DNA of 64,000 bases from Rhabdophis nuchalis (GCA_039707465.1 CM077658.1:18959732-19023731), one strand, 5' to 3'. Counted from the first letter of the stretch, positions 31,395 to 42,975 are shown. The notes: generated by a model from the letters alone, not told the origin. Translations and numbers: made by a program.

Positions 31395-31760
31395 AGGGAC
31401 CTTGGAGGCCTTCTAGTCCAACCCCCTGCTCAGGCAGGAAAGCCTATAAAATTCCAGACAAATGGTTGTCCAATCTCTTCTTAAAAACTTCCAGTGTCGG
31501 AGAATTCACAACTTCTAGAGGTAAGTTGTTCCACTGACTAATTGTTCTGTCAACAATTTCAGCAACCATTCTTCATACGTTTTAGCCTCCTGTCCCCTAA
31601 TCATCTTTTTTGCTCTTCTCTGCACTCTTTGTAGAGTCTCCAAGTCTTTCTTTCTTTTTTTTTAACCTTGTGGTGACCAAAACTGGATGCAGGATTCCAA
31701 GTGTGGCCTTAATACCTATGAGGAACCCAATTCCAGAAAAATCTGAGTTTTCTTCTTTTT
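31395..31760 (-). mobile_element. CR1 LINE 3' fragment
   Basis: GATGGAAGGGACCTTGGAGG, TCTAGTCCAACCCCCTGC, AAACTTCCAGTGTCGGAG, CCTGTCCCCTAATCATC and CTCTTCTCTGCACTC are the complement of the CR1 3' UTR and ORF2 end. About 365 bp remain, interrupted by a T-run near 31646-31661. Confidence 0.9.
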
Positions 31761-32429
31761 AACGTTGAAATTAGCAATGTCTGTGCTGGTTGCACTAACA
31801 ATCTTTAGTGAACAATCTATGGTGAACTTCCCAGTCTGTGGAGAGAGCATTGGCAGAAAAAAAGAAAGTTGATGAGTTTTCTCCGTGTTGATGTTTTAAG
31901 CGCCCTTTATTGTGAGGATTGTATTGCAAACTCGAAAGTTCACACTTGCAGCCTGGAAAGAGGAATATTTTATCTAGGACGGTAGCAAAGATGAAAGCGG
32001 CATCTGAACATATGGTGTGAGGTTGTATTTCAAATAGGGTTATGCAAAGGCTTCTGTTCGTGATTAGGCACTTCTTTTGAACAGCCTTTTTGTCTAGATC
32101 TCCGAAGCTGAAAATTATATCCATGAGCACCAGTGTGCCTACAGATATTTTAGCTTGGCACCTTTTAAAACATTTCTTTCTTTCTTTTTTAATGAAATAA
32201 AATTAAAACAGAAAGCTGATCTGTTACAAAGCATAATGCCACTCGCCAAACCCCTCTGATCTCCCAATGCTTCTAGGCCCTACATGACACTCTTTCCCCC
32301 TCCAAATGCTTTTTGTCCTTGGGAAAAAAAGAATCCAATGCCGATTTAGAATAAATGAGAGTGCGTAACAGATAAAGCAAGGAAACTTTTCATTGGCCCG
32401 CTAAGTGAAATATTTGAAACGAAAGCGCA
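31761..32429. other. Intergenic, nothing recognised
   Basis: A 111-codon open frame on the - strand (31795-32130) has no recognisable domain and is not called as a gene. Confidence 0.4.
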
Positions 32430-32560
32430 CAGCGGGCCCTCAACTTGCAACCACAATTGAGCGGCAACTTTCCATCACTAAGCGAGACATTGCTAGGGGA
32501 ATTTTGTCCCATTTTGCGACCTTTCTTGCTGCGGTTGTTAAGTGAATAATTCATTGTCCT
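32430..32560. mobile_element. Mariner-like MITE fragment
   Basis: CAGCGGGCCCTCAACTTGC, AACCACAATTGAGC, GCGACCTTTCTTGC and GTTGTTAAGTGAATAA match the first third of the element at 60074-60443. Confidence 0.75.
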
Positions 32561-33379
32561 CTTTTAATGACCCCGTCATCCTTTGTGGGGTGGAGTCTGG
32601 GCAACTGAATGGAGCTGAGTATTTACTGGCCAGATGCCCTTCCTGTCGTCAATGCGGAGTTTTGTTCGGCAGATATATTCTCAGTGTGCCCAGAGAGAGA
32701 AATATCTGCCTCTACCTAGGATTGAACTCACAGTCTCCTGACTTTTCACTGGGAAAACTCTGGTCCCCACACACCTGTGAATCACAGGAATCTTGTGGGG
32801 TGTGTGTGTGTGTGTCTTTGCCAGAGCCCTTGCATCTCTCAGGAAGGCCTCTGATGCAAAGTATGTGAAACAGCTGCAGCCCTTAATAGCTCAAATCTCT
32901 CTTTCCCCCCCCTGTGAGTTGAATAAACATCCCCTTCCTTAAACTAAAGTCTCCATCAGGCCCTTTCCATGCCTCTGAGAGCTTCGTAATGCTTTTTTTT
33001 TTTGGTTCCGTAATCAGTTAATTTGTGAACCAACGTAAGGAAGAGGATTAAAGGGAAGGGAAGTGAAACAAAGGAAGCCCCCTTAATTTCCTACTCCTAA
33101 ATGCAAAATCTGGGCACTCCGCAAATTGCTCTCGCCTTCTCATCCTCATTTTGTGCGAGGCTGGTACATTGAGGACCTGTACACTGCACGAGTCAAAAAG
33201 AGGACTGTGAAAATATCTACAGACTCCTCGCATCCTGGAAATAAATTGTATAAAACTTCTGCTCTCAAAACAAAGTTACAGAACATTGCACCCCAGAACA
33301 ATTAGACACAAGAACAGTTTTTTCCCCCTGAGTGCCATTACGCTGCTTAACAACTAATTCCCACAACATTGTCAAATAA
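32561..33379. other. Intergenic, nothing recognised
   Basis: A short GT run lies near 32797-32814 and a T-run near 32993. No exon recognised. Confidence 0.4.
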
Positions 33380-33380
33380 T

Positions 33381-33632
33381 TTACCATTGCTATTAGTCTT
33401 CTCATCGTTCCTATCGCCCATCTCCCCCCACTTAGGACTGCAGGACTGTAACGTGTTGCTTGTATCCTTACGATTTATACTGATATTGATTGTTTCCTGG
33501 TTGCTTATTTGTACCCTACGACTATCATGAAGTTTTGTACCTTATGATTCTTGATGAATGTATCTTGTCTTTTTATGTACACTGAGAGCATCTGCACCAA
33601 AGGCCAAATTCTTTGTGTGTCATCAGGCATTG
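33381..33632 (+). mobile_element. LINE-X 3' end
   Basis: TATTAGTCTTCTCATCGTTC, CCCATCTCCCCCCAC, ATGTACACTGAGAGCATCTG and ATTCTTTGTGTGTCATC. It ends before the usual CCAATAAA. Confidence 0.75.
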
Positions 33633-34220
33633 TGATTTGTTGGTTGTACTTTGCAGTTTAGCATGAAGGCTGAATCTAGCTAGTTCGGGGTAGACTAACT
33701 GTCATGTTCCACATTCTGTTTTATTGGAGGGTAGGAGGGCGTAGCTGCATGTCGAGCTGCATGCAAATTAACATGTAGTGGGGACAGAACAACTAACTAT
33801 TGGCCTAGCATGACCAATTCAGTTTTTCAACGAACAAAAGAATGGTATAAACTGTGGTCATATTTTTTGATGCTTCAAATGACTATAAATGGGGACCAGT
33901 TGCCTGGTGCTTGAAATGCAGTCTTTTGTTGGAACTTTGGAATCAGTTTATAAATATCTTCCCAGGGAGGTTTGTTATAACTTGGTATTATTCGCTAACT
34001 TGGTAGGTCATAAGTCGGGAACTTCTGGCAGAGATGGAAGTTCACTCTGGATATCAGCAGGAACCTCTTGGGTGCACAAACGGTCTGCCAGTGAAAAAGA
34101 TTGCCAGTGGATGTGGTGAGTTGTCCTTTGTCCAGGTCCTCAAATCTGGTCATCTGCTAGAAATGCTTCAGTGGCTCCTGTAGTAAGCAGGGCATTTTAT
34201 GAGATGACTTCTCTGGTTCC
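33633..34220. other. Intergenic, nothing recognised
   Basis: No repeat or exon recognised. Confidence 0.4.
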
Positions 34221-34228
34221 TTCTAATT

Positions 34229-34362
34229 CAGGGGTGTCAAAATGGCAGCCTGTGGGCCCAATGCGTCACGCACAGGCCACTCCCACCCCAGCTCCACCAA
34301 TGGGAAAAACGTCGTGAAACTTCACGTCACGGCAACGTGACGTGACGAGTTTGACACCTGTG
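34229..34362. mobile_element. hAT MITE with 8-bp TSD
   Basis: Starts CAGGGGTGTCAAAATGG and ends GAGTTTGACACCTGTG. The flanks are TTCTAATT (34221-34228) and TTCTAACT (34363-34370), one mismatch. The interior contains an inverted CGTCACGTTGCCGTGACG-like stretch. Confidence 0.9.
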
Positions 34363-34370
34363 TTCTAACT

Positions 34371-34733
34371 CAACGGATCCACCCTTCCATGGGAAAGTTC
34401 TCGGGAAGTCCTCTAATTTGACCTTCAGTGCTTCTTCCACTCCTGCTAATCTCTGTACAGGAGCCAACTCTCAAAAGTGACAATTTTCGGGGGCTCACGC
34501 TGTCCTCTTCAAGAAAGAAGAGCAATTTATATCAGGTTTTTGTTTTCGGCTCCAGAAACGCGATAGAATTCAAGATTTGGAAGGAGAAGATTTCTTTCCT
34601 TTTGTTTTGTTTTATGTTAACATATAATGAGAACTTTGTGTGCACTGCTAGCAGTAGTTCTATTAGAATGTGATTAATGTCAGTGCATAATTCTGACAAG
34701 CCAAGCATTCCTGTGGTATGCCTTGATCTTTTC
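34371..34733. other. Intergenic, nothing recognised
   Basis: No repeat or exon recognised. Confidence 0.4.
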
Positions 34734-34734
34734 A

Positions 34735-34885
34735 GTCCCCCCCTCTCTGTCTCTCCCTCTCTCTCTCCCTCTCTTTCTCTTTCACCCCCTCCCTCTGTCT
34801 CTCTCTGTATCTCTCTCTCTCTCTGTGTCTCTGTCTCTGTCTCTCTCTGTCTCCCTCTCTCTGTCTCCCTCTTCCCCCCTCTCAT
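34735..34885. repeat. CT-rich microsatellite
   Basis: (CT)n with CTGTCT and CCCTCT interruptions. The reverse-strand Arg/Glu frame is an artefact. A poly-C run follows at 34939-34951. Confidence 0.95.
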
Positions 34886-35021
34886 TTATTTATTGGACAA
34901 TGTTATCATAGCTTATCTTTTATTTTAATATATAGATCCCCCCCCCCCCCAAACGGACTTGTATTTCAACAATGGGAGATTATGCTAAATGTCTTTTTGG
35001 CAACCTTGAGGTCATTTAGAC

Positions 35022-35329
35022 CAGGGGTCCCCAACCTTTTTTGCACCAGGGACCGGTTTCATTTTAAAGAAAATTCTGCGGACCGGCTGGCGTAGAGGAG
35101 GAGCGGGGGGGGGTGTGTGAACAGGCGGCACATGCGCACGCGGGGGGGAGTCGGCTCACTCGGCCCTCTAGGGCCTCCAACGGTGCAAACGGCTGCGCCT
35201 GCGCTCTCCCGCATCCGATGCGTGCTCTGCCCAGGGGGCTGCCCCCCCCTCCTCCTCTCCAGCCCTGCGGCCCAGTTCCTATCAAGCCACGGACCGGCAC
35301 CGGTCCTCGGACCGGGTTGGGGACCCCTG
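35022..35329. mobile_element. hAT MITE with perfect 8-bp TSD
   Basis: Starts CAGGGGTCCCCAACC and ends GGTTGGGGACCCCTG, perfect 15-bp terminal inverted repeats. The TSD ATTTAGAC lies at 35014-35021 and 35330-35337. The GC-rich interior (GACCGG-rich ends) explains the open frames seen here on both strands. No transposase is encoded. Confidence 0.97.
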
Positions 35330-35337
35330 ATTTAGAC

Positions 35338-37046
35338 AATTGGGATTTTCATTTGTCTATTGGAGGAAAAAGCCCCTTTATTAGTAAAGAAGTTAAATCT
35401 GCCTTACAATCATCGGAAAAGGGAGAACTCTCCATATTTGAATGTTCTGCTTCTATATAATCAAGGTACAGACAATTGTGAATTAAGAAATCTGTGTAAA
35501 CATTATCAGATTATTGCAGAATTGTTTTGTCAGCCCTCTTGGGTTGGACTGGAAGTTCTGGGAGATGCCTACGGTTAGTGAACTCATCATTTCTTAAACC
35601 GTCAGGCAAGTAAAATACAATGAAAGACCACACCGGTGCCTAAAAATTAGATAAATGTCAATCGCTAGGGAAATCAGGAGATTCAGGCAGTGCAAATGAG
35701 TATAAATATTTAGTGTGAGCTTAAGCTCTCTACAAGAATCTGATCTACTAACAGTCAAAGGAAATAAGGGGGAGATAAGAGAGGCATTCAAGGTGGGGTG
35801 GATTTAGATCTCTTGTGGGCAAGCAGGGCCTCGTGACTTATGACATGTTTGACTCCTCCTTCAGGCTCAGCCTGGTCATCTCCTACAGATAGTATCTTTA
35901 TGAAAGGCATTTTGTGGTGGACATTCACTACAGAGAAAGTGCTCATTGGGAGTCCAGCTTGGATTATATGATTTTATGGAGAATTTAGGAGTGGAACTAC
36001 AAGCTCAATGTTGTAGCACATGCACATGCAGTATGCATGTGGAGGCCATATGTTGTCCCCAAGGCATTTTTGAGAGCCTCCCACACCCGCTTTCCCCAGC
36101 TTTCATGAATTTCCAGAAGTTAAAATTAAAGGGAGGGTTTTTAAGAGTGGAAAAGATGGAAGATGGAACATGGGAGGAGAAGGTAAAATTGAATGGTGGG
36201 TGGGTGGGGGGTTAAGAAAAATGTACTTTTGATCTGAATATGCCCACTTCCTCTTTGTCCTGCTCTCATGTTTATTCCAGTGCTTTCCACAAGACTCATG
36301 TGTGGTCTCCACAAAAGGCTACGCATTCTTATTGTTGCATTTTCCCAGAAAGCTTAGCAACCTTTGACCCTGGATTTATACCATCAAATTCTGTTCTTTC
36401 TGGATAAGGAGGAGGAGGGGGGGAAATCCTGGTTAAATTGGTTGTTATTTGAGCAATTATAAATTTGAGAAACTGGTTTATTCCAGCTTCTTTGGTAGAT
36501 TTTCAGTTATGGCTTTGGCCTCTCTCCTTCCTTGCTGTAACTCATGGTTTGACTTCCGAAAGACATCTAAATACTAATATCAAACACTGCATAGAAACAT
36601 TAAATATTATAATGAAATGGGTATTAATACCAAACCTAAATGCTAAATGTCAATATTTAAATACTAAATGCCATAACTGGCATAGTACGTAAGTAGATAG
36701 ATTGAGATACTAAATAGTACCCTCTTGGCGTGATAGTATTAAACCTACTTCCTACATCTAAATCCCAAATACATTGTTTGACAACTGATTTTCAGGCATT
36801 AAGTCCTTCTATCAGAACTTCACCTGCCTCAACTCTGGAGATGTGGTTCGGCTCAGACGACATAGGTAACCTGTGATGGATTCATCAGTTGAATAAGGGA
36901 GATAGGGTGGAATTGGTATGGGGCAGAAAACATCTGAGGTCAAACCCTGAGGTCTACATTCAATAGTGGGATCCTGTCACACACAGCTGAAGTGCAGTAA
37001 TCCATTCTGCCATACTAATCCGCTGAGAGGATATAGGTATGTAAAG
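35338..37046. other. Intergenic, AT-rich; decayed mini-repeat near 36560-36720
   Basis: No exon recognised. Around 36560-36720 the word TAAATACTAA/TAAATGCTAAATG recurs irregularly, suggesting a decayed short tandem repeat. Confidence 0.4.
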
Positions 37047-37155
37047 TGCAAGGGTGGCCCAACCTGATTGTCGGAGTGAACTGGTTTCCTCTCAGCTGAT
37101 TATTGGAGCTACTGGTTTGCCTGAACCAGTCCGAACCGGCTGAATTCCACCCCTG
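37047..37155. mobile_element. hAT-like fragment
   Basis: AGGGTGGCCCAACCTG at the left and CCGGCTGAATTCCACCCCTG at the right, the latter matching the right end of the element at 40480-40897. No TSD identified. Confidence 0.5.
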
Positions 37156-37949
37156 TCTATATTGCCATTTCCCAAAGGAAGGCAGACAGTCTGATGAGAT
37201 TTTTCTAGTGTAGGTGATCAGCAATGAAATATCTTCTTGAGCCTCTTCACAAGTGGTTCTGGTTGTTCATGCCTGACAAACCAGAATAATAGGACCAGAT
37301 GGAAGTGATTCATCATTTTAGCAGAAATTTACCGAGCCAGAAAATAACCTCAGCCAATACCTCTCGCCCCAAATCATTCTTTGTTCAACTGAATCCAAGA
37401 GTGTCCTTCTTCTAGGGTGAACATAAAACCTTTCCCATCCATCCTTGAAATCCATCCACCATGGATCTTGGTGCCCCCCACCCCCTCAACACTGCTTCCT
37501 CTTTGGCCTCTATTGCTTCTTCTGTTCCTACTTGCTGCCAATCTCCTGACTCTCCTCCCAGGTGTTATGTGACAAAGTCTATCCGGCCTTCGGCTGGTAC
37601 TGAAATGCGGGAGAAAATATTGCGGCCACATTCTTGTGGCTAAAGTTGCTCTAAGCCTGTTTTACCCACGGACTGGGGAGAAGATGAAAGTAACATGTCG
37701 GAACAGGGTGCCAGGGAGGGATGGTATACTGATTAGGTGCAAGTGAGGAGAAGGCTTAAGCACTGAAATCTATATCTCATTCCGAGCAAGCAACTTACAT
37801 CCTTATAACACCAGATAGGCTGGGTTAGAAGGAACACTCCATTTTATAAAATAGTAGCTGGGTAGTGCGTGATAGAGAAGTCCCATCAAAACTAGATTAA
37901 AATAACATCAAAGAATGAAAATAAGTGAATTCTGAGTTTAACTATGAAC
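37156..37949. other. Intergenic, nothing recognised
   Basis: Two overlapping short open frames near 37374-37643 show no known family. Confidence 0.4.
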
Positions 37950-38138
37950 CTGTCTTTCCTGCTGTGTATCTGGATACTGCAGGAGCCTCAAAACCTTGAT
38001 TAGCTTAGACACCAAAGGCTGGAACGATACCGTGGATCGGCTCACACAGTTGTAGATGGCATCAAAGCAATCGCAGACGAAAGACAAGAGTAGGCTGTAA
38101 CCAATGCTACCATGCCTCATCAGCATCAGTGGGGTGTC
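37950..38138 (-). other. Exon-like open stretch, unidentified
   Basis: On the - strand, 63 codons stay open between an acceptor-like TTTTTAG (just right of 38138) and a donor-like GTTCAT (just left of 37950). The reading begins DTPLMLMRHGSIGY, contains LSFVCDCFDAIYNCVSRS and ends LRLLQYPDTQQERQ. The length is a multiple of three and the composition is protein-like and helical. I do not recognise the protein. It could be an exon of an unrelated minus-strand gene, a pseudogene or transposon remnant, or chance. Open stretches of this size occur by chance several times in 64 kb. Confidence 0.25.
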
Positions 38139-38494
38139 CTAAAAACTGTTGAAAAAATATATACTCTATATATCTCCACTATTCCCACAATTTACTAATA
38201 TCCATCTTCTACAGTCTGGTAACATTGAAATATGTTGCGGCTGCTTAAGCGTGCAACATTTCCAGCCAATGTACTCTCAACCTCTGGAGAACAATGTAGG
38301 CAAAAGCCAGCTGATATTGTGATAGCATTTTCCTGGCTCAGGGGGGATGAGCACATGAAAAGGATGATGCAGGACATGATAGATCAAAGGTATGGTCAAT
38401 GGGCCAGGCGTTGTCCTGTGCTGAAAACTGATTTTTCCTCTTTTTTCTCTGCACAAACCTTTAGACTTGACACATGTAGTAATGATTTTTATTT
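38139..38494. other. Intergenic, nothing firm
   Basis: Short open frames on both strands (for example 38195-38377 -) have no recognised family. Confidence 0.35.
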
Positions 38495-39677
38495 TCGCAT
38501 TTGTATACCGCCCTATCTCCCTGGAGGGACTCAGGGCGGTGCACAGAAAGAATAAAAAAGGTAGCACACACAATGACAATATAAAAGTTAAAAATAGATT
38601 AAATATAGTGGGTCTGTGCTAAAAATTATACTAAAAGCAATTAAAATTATTATAATCGGGACTATATCAATTAAAAACTATGCCAGGCCAGCCACATGGA
38701 ATAGATGTGTTTTTAGAGTCCGGCGGAAGAGGAGTAGGTCTGTGATGGTGCGAAGGTCGGGGGTCAGGTCGTTCCAGAGGGCAGGGCCCTGCTACAGAGA
38801 AGGCTCTTCCCCTGGGGGTCGCCAGCCAGCATTGTCCAGCCAACGGCACCTTGAGGAGGCCCTCTTTGTGGGAGTGGACAGGTCAAAGGGAGGTATGTGG
38901 TAGGAGGCGGTCCCGCAAGTAGCCAGGTCCTGTGCCATGGAGCGCTTTGAAGATGGTTACTAGCACCTTGAAGCGCACCCGGAAGGCCACAGGCAGCCAG
39001 TGTAGCTCGCGCAGGAGAGGTGTTACATGGGAGTATCTTGAAACTCCCATAATCCCCCGCGCGGCCGCATTCTGTACTAGCTGGAGCCTCCGGGTGCACC
39101 TCAAGGGGAGCCCCATGTAGAGAGCGTTACAGTAGTCCAGGCGGGAGATGACGAGGGCTTGAGTGACCGTGCGTAGGGTGTCATGATCTAGAAAGGGCGT
39201 ATCAGGTAAACCTGATAAAAAATAGAAACTGATTTCTAGATAGAAACTGGCGTATCAGGTAAACCTGATAAAAAGCCCCCCTGGTCACGGCTGTCACATG
39301 GTCATTCAGGGACAGCCGAGAATCCAGGAGGACGCCCAAGTTACGAACCCGTTCCGCGGGGGCTAATGACTCGCTCCCGATAGCCAGAGATGGAACCAGC
39401 TGGCTATATCGTGATGCCGGAAACCACAGCCACTCGGTCTTGGACGGGTTGAGTCGAAGCTTGTTCCTCTCCATTCAGGCCCACATGGCCTCCAAACACC
39501 GGGACATCATTTCAACCGCATCGTTGGGGTGGTTAGGGGTAGAGATGTACAGCTGAGTATCATCATCGTACTGATGGAACTCTACCCCAAAACCAAGGTT
39601 GATCTCACCCAGCGGCTTCATATAGGTGTTGAACAGGAGAGGCGAGAGAACCGACCCCTGAGGCACCCCACACGTCA
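38495..39677 (-). pseudogene. 5'-truncated, decayed L2 LINE
   Basis: Homologous to the 3' quarter of the intact L2 at 15061-19660. Readable blocks on the - strand are PQGSVLSPLLFNTYMKPLGE, QYDDDTQLYISTP (the catalytic YADD is now YDDD), NKLRLNPSKTEWLWFPASRY, NLGVLLDSRLSLNDHV and NAAARGIMGVSRYSHVTPLL, then the 3' UTR ending near 38495. It breaks off at 39677 within the reverse transcriptase. A 53-bp tandem duplication at about 39196-39301 and further frameshifts make it non-functional. Confidence 0.93.
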
Positions 39678-40471
39678 GCCTCTATATCGCTTTGCTTGCT
39701 ATCGGCTGCCATGGTAACTGGGAGGGAGGGGTTTTTGGTATTTGGGAGGGGAATTGTGCTGGAGGAGATATCTTTTGGTAATGCTGCCCGCGTGCAAAGC
39801 GTGAGCACGCGTGCAAAGAGCACACTCACTGAACCGGTTGTTAAACCGCTTGCATCCCACCGCTGCTTATTTTGGCTCGCATCCTTCTGAAAATACACGG
39901 GAAAACACGCGTTTGAAATCAACAAGACGGGAGGGTCAGCGTATGGGATTTCCTTCTCCTCCATGTTCAGAAAGGCAGTGTGCTTTGTATTCTTCCCTTC
40001 CTATGGAGTTTAACGCTCAGCGTAGAATATTTTTCTAGGAACAGCCAGCCAAGCCATTTCCTTCCCAGAACATGTTTCTGGCATCGTCTATATGGCTGGC
40101 TGTTTGCTGGACTTGACAACGTGCCAGACATTAGCATCTTTATGTATTCCTAATTCAGGCAGAACTCCAAAAGTGAGCGATGGAAGTCCTGCCCAGACAA
40201 ACACTTCAGAATTACTCCCAACCTTGGAGATCAGACTATATAAAGCTACACAAAGAGCGCACTGGTATTCTGAGCTTTTGCAGAGAAGGGCCCCTTCATG
40301 GATCTCTACCACCATGGCTATTTCTTCACTTTTGTTGTTGTTGTTTTTCCACGATGCCCTCCTTCAAAAAGAAACACAGAAGCATGCATGTTTGCTACCC
40401 CACTGTTTCCTGGATCAAGGGGGCGCAGAAGAGTGATGCAATTGTCTTCTCTTCTACTGCCTAGCTCTGGT
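39678..40471. other. Intergenic; possible hAT end near 39832-39864
   Basis: AACCGGTTGTTAAACCGC and GCATCCCACCGCTG look like the right end of a hAT MITE. Otherwise single-copy-looking with no exon recognised. Confidence 0.4.
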
Positions 40472-40479
40472 CTCTGAAT

Positions 40480-40897
40480 CGGATGGGATTCAAAAATTTC
40501 AGCAACCGGTTCTCTGCCCAGTTGCTGGTTGGGTGTGGCCATGGTGGGTGTGGCCTACTCAGCCTCCTGCACCATAGTGGGGGAAGGAATTTTGCCCTCC
40601 CCAGGCTCTGGCTTTCTTCGAGCCTCTGGGAGGGCAAAACCGGATTGCCCGAGACTCCAGAGGCTCTCCGGAGGTCGGAAACAGGCCCATTTCTAGATTT
40701 CTGGAACTTCCAGAAGGCCCATTTTTCGCCCTCCCCCTGAACTTATTTGGCATCCAAAATGGGCCACATGGAGACTCCTGGGAGGGGCGGGGTGGGTGAG
40801 GCCAGCCAGTCCTTGCAACTACCGGTTCATCGAACCAGATGTAAAATTAGCATCCACTTTACCCGAACCGGTCCGAATCGGCTGAATCCCAGCCCTG
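40480..40897. mobile_element. hAT MITE with perfect 8-bp TSD
   Basis: Starts CGGATGGGATTCAAAAAT and ends GGCTGAATCCCAGCCCTG. CTCTGAAT lies at 40472-40479 and 40898-40905. The interior shares phrases (AACCGGTTCTCTGCCC-like, GGTGGGTGTGGCC) with 23312-23843. Confidence 0.93.
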
Positions 40898-40909
40898 CTC
40901 TGAATGTTG

Positions 40910-40968
40910 TATGAAAGTTTTTGCTTCATGCTCTTGGGAAGCCTAGGTCAGAACAGTTTTATTTATCA
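40910..40968 (+). mobile_element. LTR-A terminal fragment
   Basis: GCTTCATGCTCTTGGGAAGC and CTAGGTCAGAACA match the last about 55 bp of LTR-A. Confidence 0.7.
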
Positions 40969-41527
40969 GGAGCTTCTTTTGAACATCTCCTCCATCTTCC
41001 CCATCTATGTGCTCTGAGTTTCTTACTTTCCAGGCCAGGGCCCGTGTCTAATGAAAACCAGGAGAAGTCTTTACGAAGGTCAAGTGCCAATGTAAAATCA
41101 GGGTACAGCAAATTCCAAATAGACCTTTCTGTCTCCATGTGTGTTTTGCCTGGCACACAGAATATCCCTCATGCTCAAACAATAATGCGAAACATTCTTG
41201 TTCTCTTCTGAATCTCTGCCAGGGAGAAATCACATCCAGGCAAACGAGGAAAATGAAACGGAGCCGTGTGCCATAATGGGAATCGAGGGAACAGAACGAT
41301 GGGATGTCTTTTAAAAAAGAGAAGGGGGAGGAGAAGGCAGAGGAAAATGCGAAAAACAGAGAAGAAAAGGGTTTGTGAATGAAAGGCAATCAATGAAAGT
41401 TCGGAAAAGGCGATGTTATCATTTTGGGGCTAAGTTGACAATTAGCCTCGCAAAGTAGCCATTGGGAATTCTGGGTGGCCCAGGAATTGCCATTCAAATT
41501 GCATTGATAGGACTGGGTTGGTGGTGA
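40969..41527. other. Intergenic, nothing recognised
   Basis: A 113-codon open frame on the - strand (41048-41389) has no recognisable domain. Confidence 0.4.
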
Positions 41528-41755
41528 GGAGCTGAGGTGGCGCAGTGGTTAGAGTGCAGCACTGCAGGTTACTTCAGCTGACTGCTAGCTGCAGTTTGGC
41601 GGTTCGAATCTCACCAGGTTTAAGGTGGACTCAGCCTTCCATCCTTCTGAGGGGGTAAAATGAGGACCCAGATTGTTGGGGGACAGGAGGCCCACTCTGT
41701 AAACCACTTAGAGAGGGCTGTGAAGTGGTACAAAAGTCTAAATGCTAGTGCTAGA
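41528..41755 (+). mobile_element. SINE-B copy
   Basis: GAGGTGGCGCAGTGGTTAGA, GGCGGTTCGAATCTCACC (B box), GACTCAGCCTTCCATCC, GTAAAATGAGGACCC, and tail AGTCTAAATGCTAGTGC. Confidence 0.92.
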
Positions 41756-42285
41756 GTTGTGGGGATTTAATTTGGAATTAAGCAATTGCTTCAAGGCCGC
41801 TGGAGTGAAGCAGAAAGAAGCTAAGTGTAATTAGTGGTGGATGGAGGTTCTAGGATGGTTTTACACAATCTGTTCCCATCATTGTGGCTGTTGGTGTTGG
41901 AGAAAGAAAAGCTATAAGATATTCCCTTATTTGGCTAAACAAGAGAACCTATGCAGAGTAGGGTTGTAACAATGAAATGACGGTATAAAGAATGTTCCCT
42001 TGAGTTAAACACTGAAGGTCATTTAGGTTGCTCTTGATGTTCAATTTCCTTTCCCTTGGTTGGGAAAAATATATTGACCATGAAGGGGGGATGTGGGAAA
42101 AACTCTTCTAAGGTTACTCGTTAGCCTGAGAAGTGGCTGTTTTTGAGATCAGAAAGCTGGAATGCGGCTGATGCTGTTGAGTCATGGATTTGCTTCCAAA
42201 TCTTTTTGACCTGCTGGACATCAAAGAAGTCCTTTGCATCCCTGGAAGCTCAAGGGCTATCTAACTGCTTCATCCTTTGTTGGAT
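41756..42285. other. Intergenic, nothing recognised
   Basis: No repeat or exon recognised. Confidence 0.4.
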
Positions 42286-42286
42286 A

Positions 42287-42351
42287 GTTTTCCTTTCCTT
42301 TCCTTTCCTTTCCTTCCTTCTTCTTCTGTCTCTTTCTTTCCCTCACTATAC

Positions 42352-42399
<48 letters not shown>

Positions 42400-42503
42400 T
42401 CCTTCCTTCCTTCCTTCCTTCTTTCCTTCCTAACTTTCCTCACTTCTTTCTTTCTTTCTTTCTTTCTTTTTTCTTTCTTTCTTTCTTTCACTACATTTCT
42501 TTT

Positions 42504-42570
<67 letters not shown>

Positions 42571-42672
42571 CATCTTTCTTTCTTTCCTTCCTTCCTTCCT
42601 TCCCTCAATACTCCTTCCTTCCTTCCTTCCTTCCTTCCTTCCTTCCTTCCTTCCTTCCTTCCTTTCTCCAAC
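42287..42672. repeat. Long (TTTC)n/(TTCC)n microsatellite
   Basis: About 385 bp of pyrimidine tetranucleotides with several TTTC-to-TTCC switches. Length is likely to vary between individuals and be error-prone in assembly. Confidence 0.97.
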
Positions 42673-42943
42673 TTTTGATAAACCTTTGTGTGGGTTGCTC
42701 TTTTTTTCCAAGCAGCCAAAAGCAACATTGGCCAAAAAAAAAGGGAAAAAAAGAAAAAAAGGGGGAAAAAAGAACAGTGCTGTAAAAATTTTCCTCCTCC
42801 TTTTTTCTTCTGATCTCGTTGCCAGAGAAGTCTAGAATTTCTACCTTTCCCCCCTTTTTTCCATTTTCTTTTCTTTTGAAATCTGAGGCAGGAGAATTCA
42901 GTCTCGCTCACTAACGAAAGGACTGGAGTTTGACCACTGGGTA

Positions 42944-42975
<32 letters not shown>

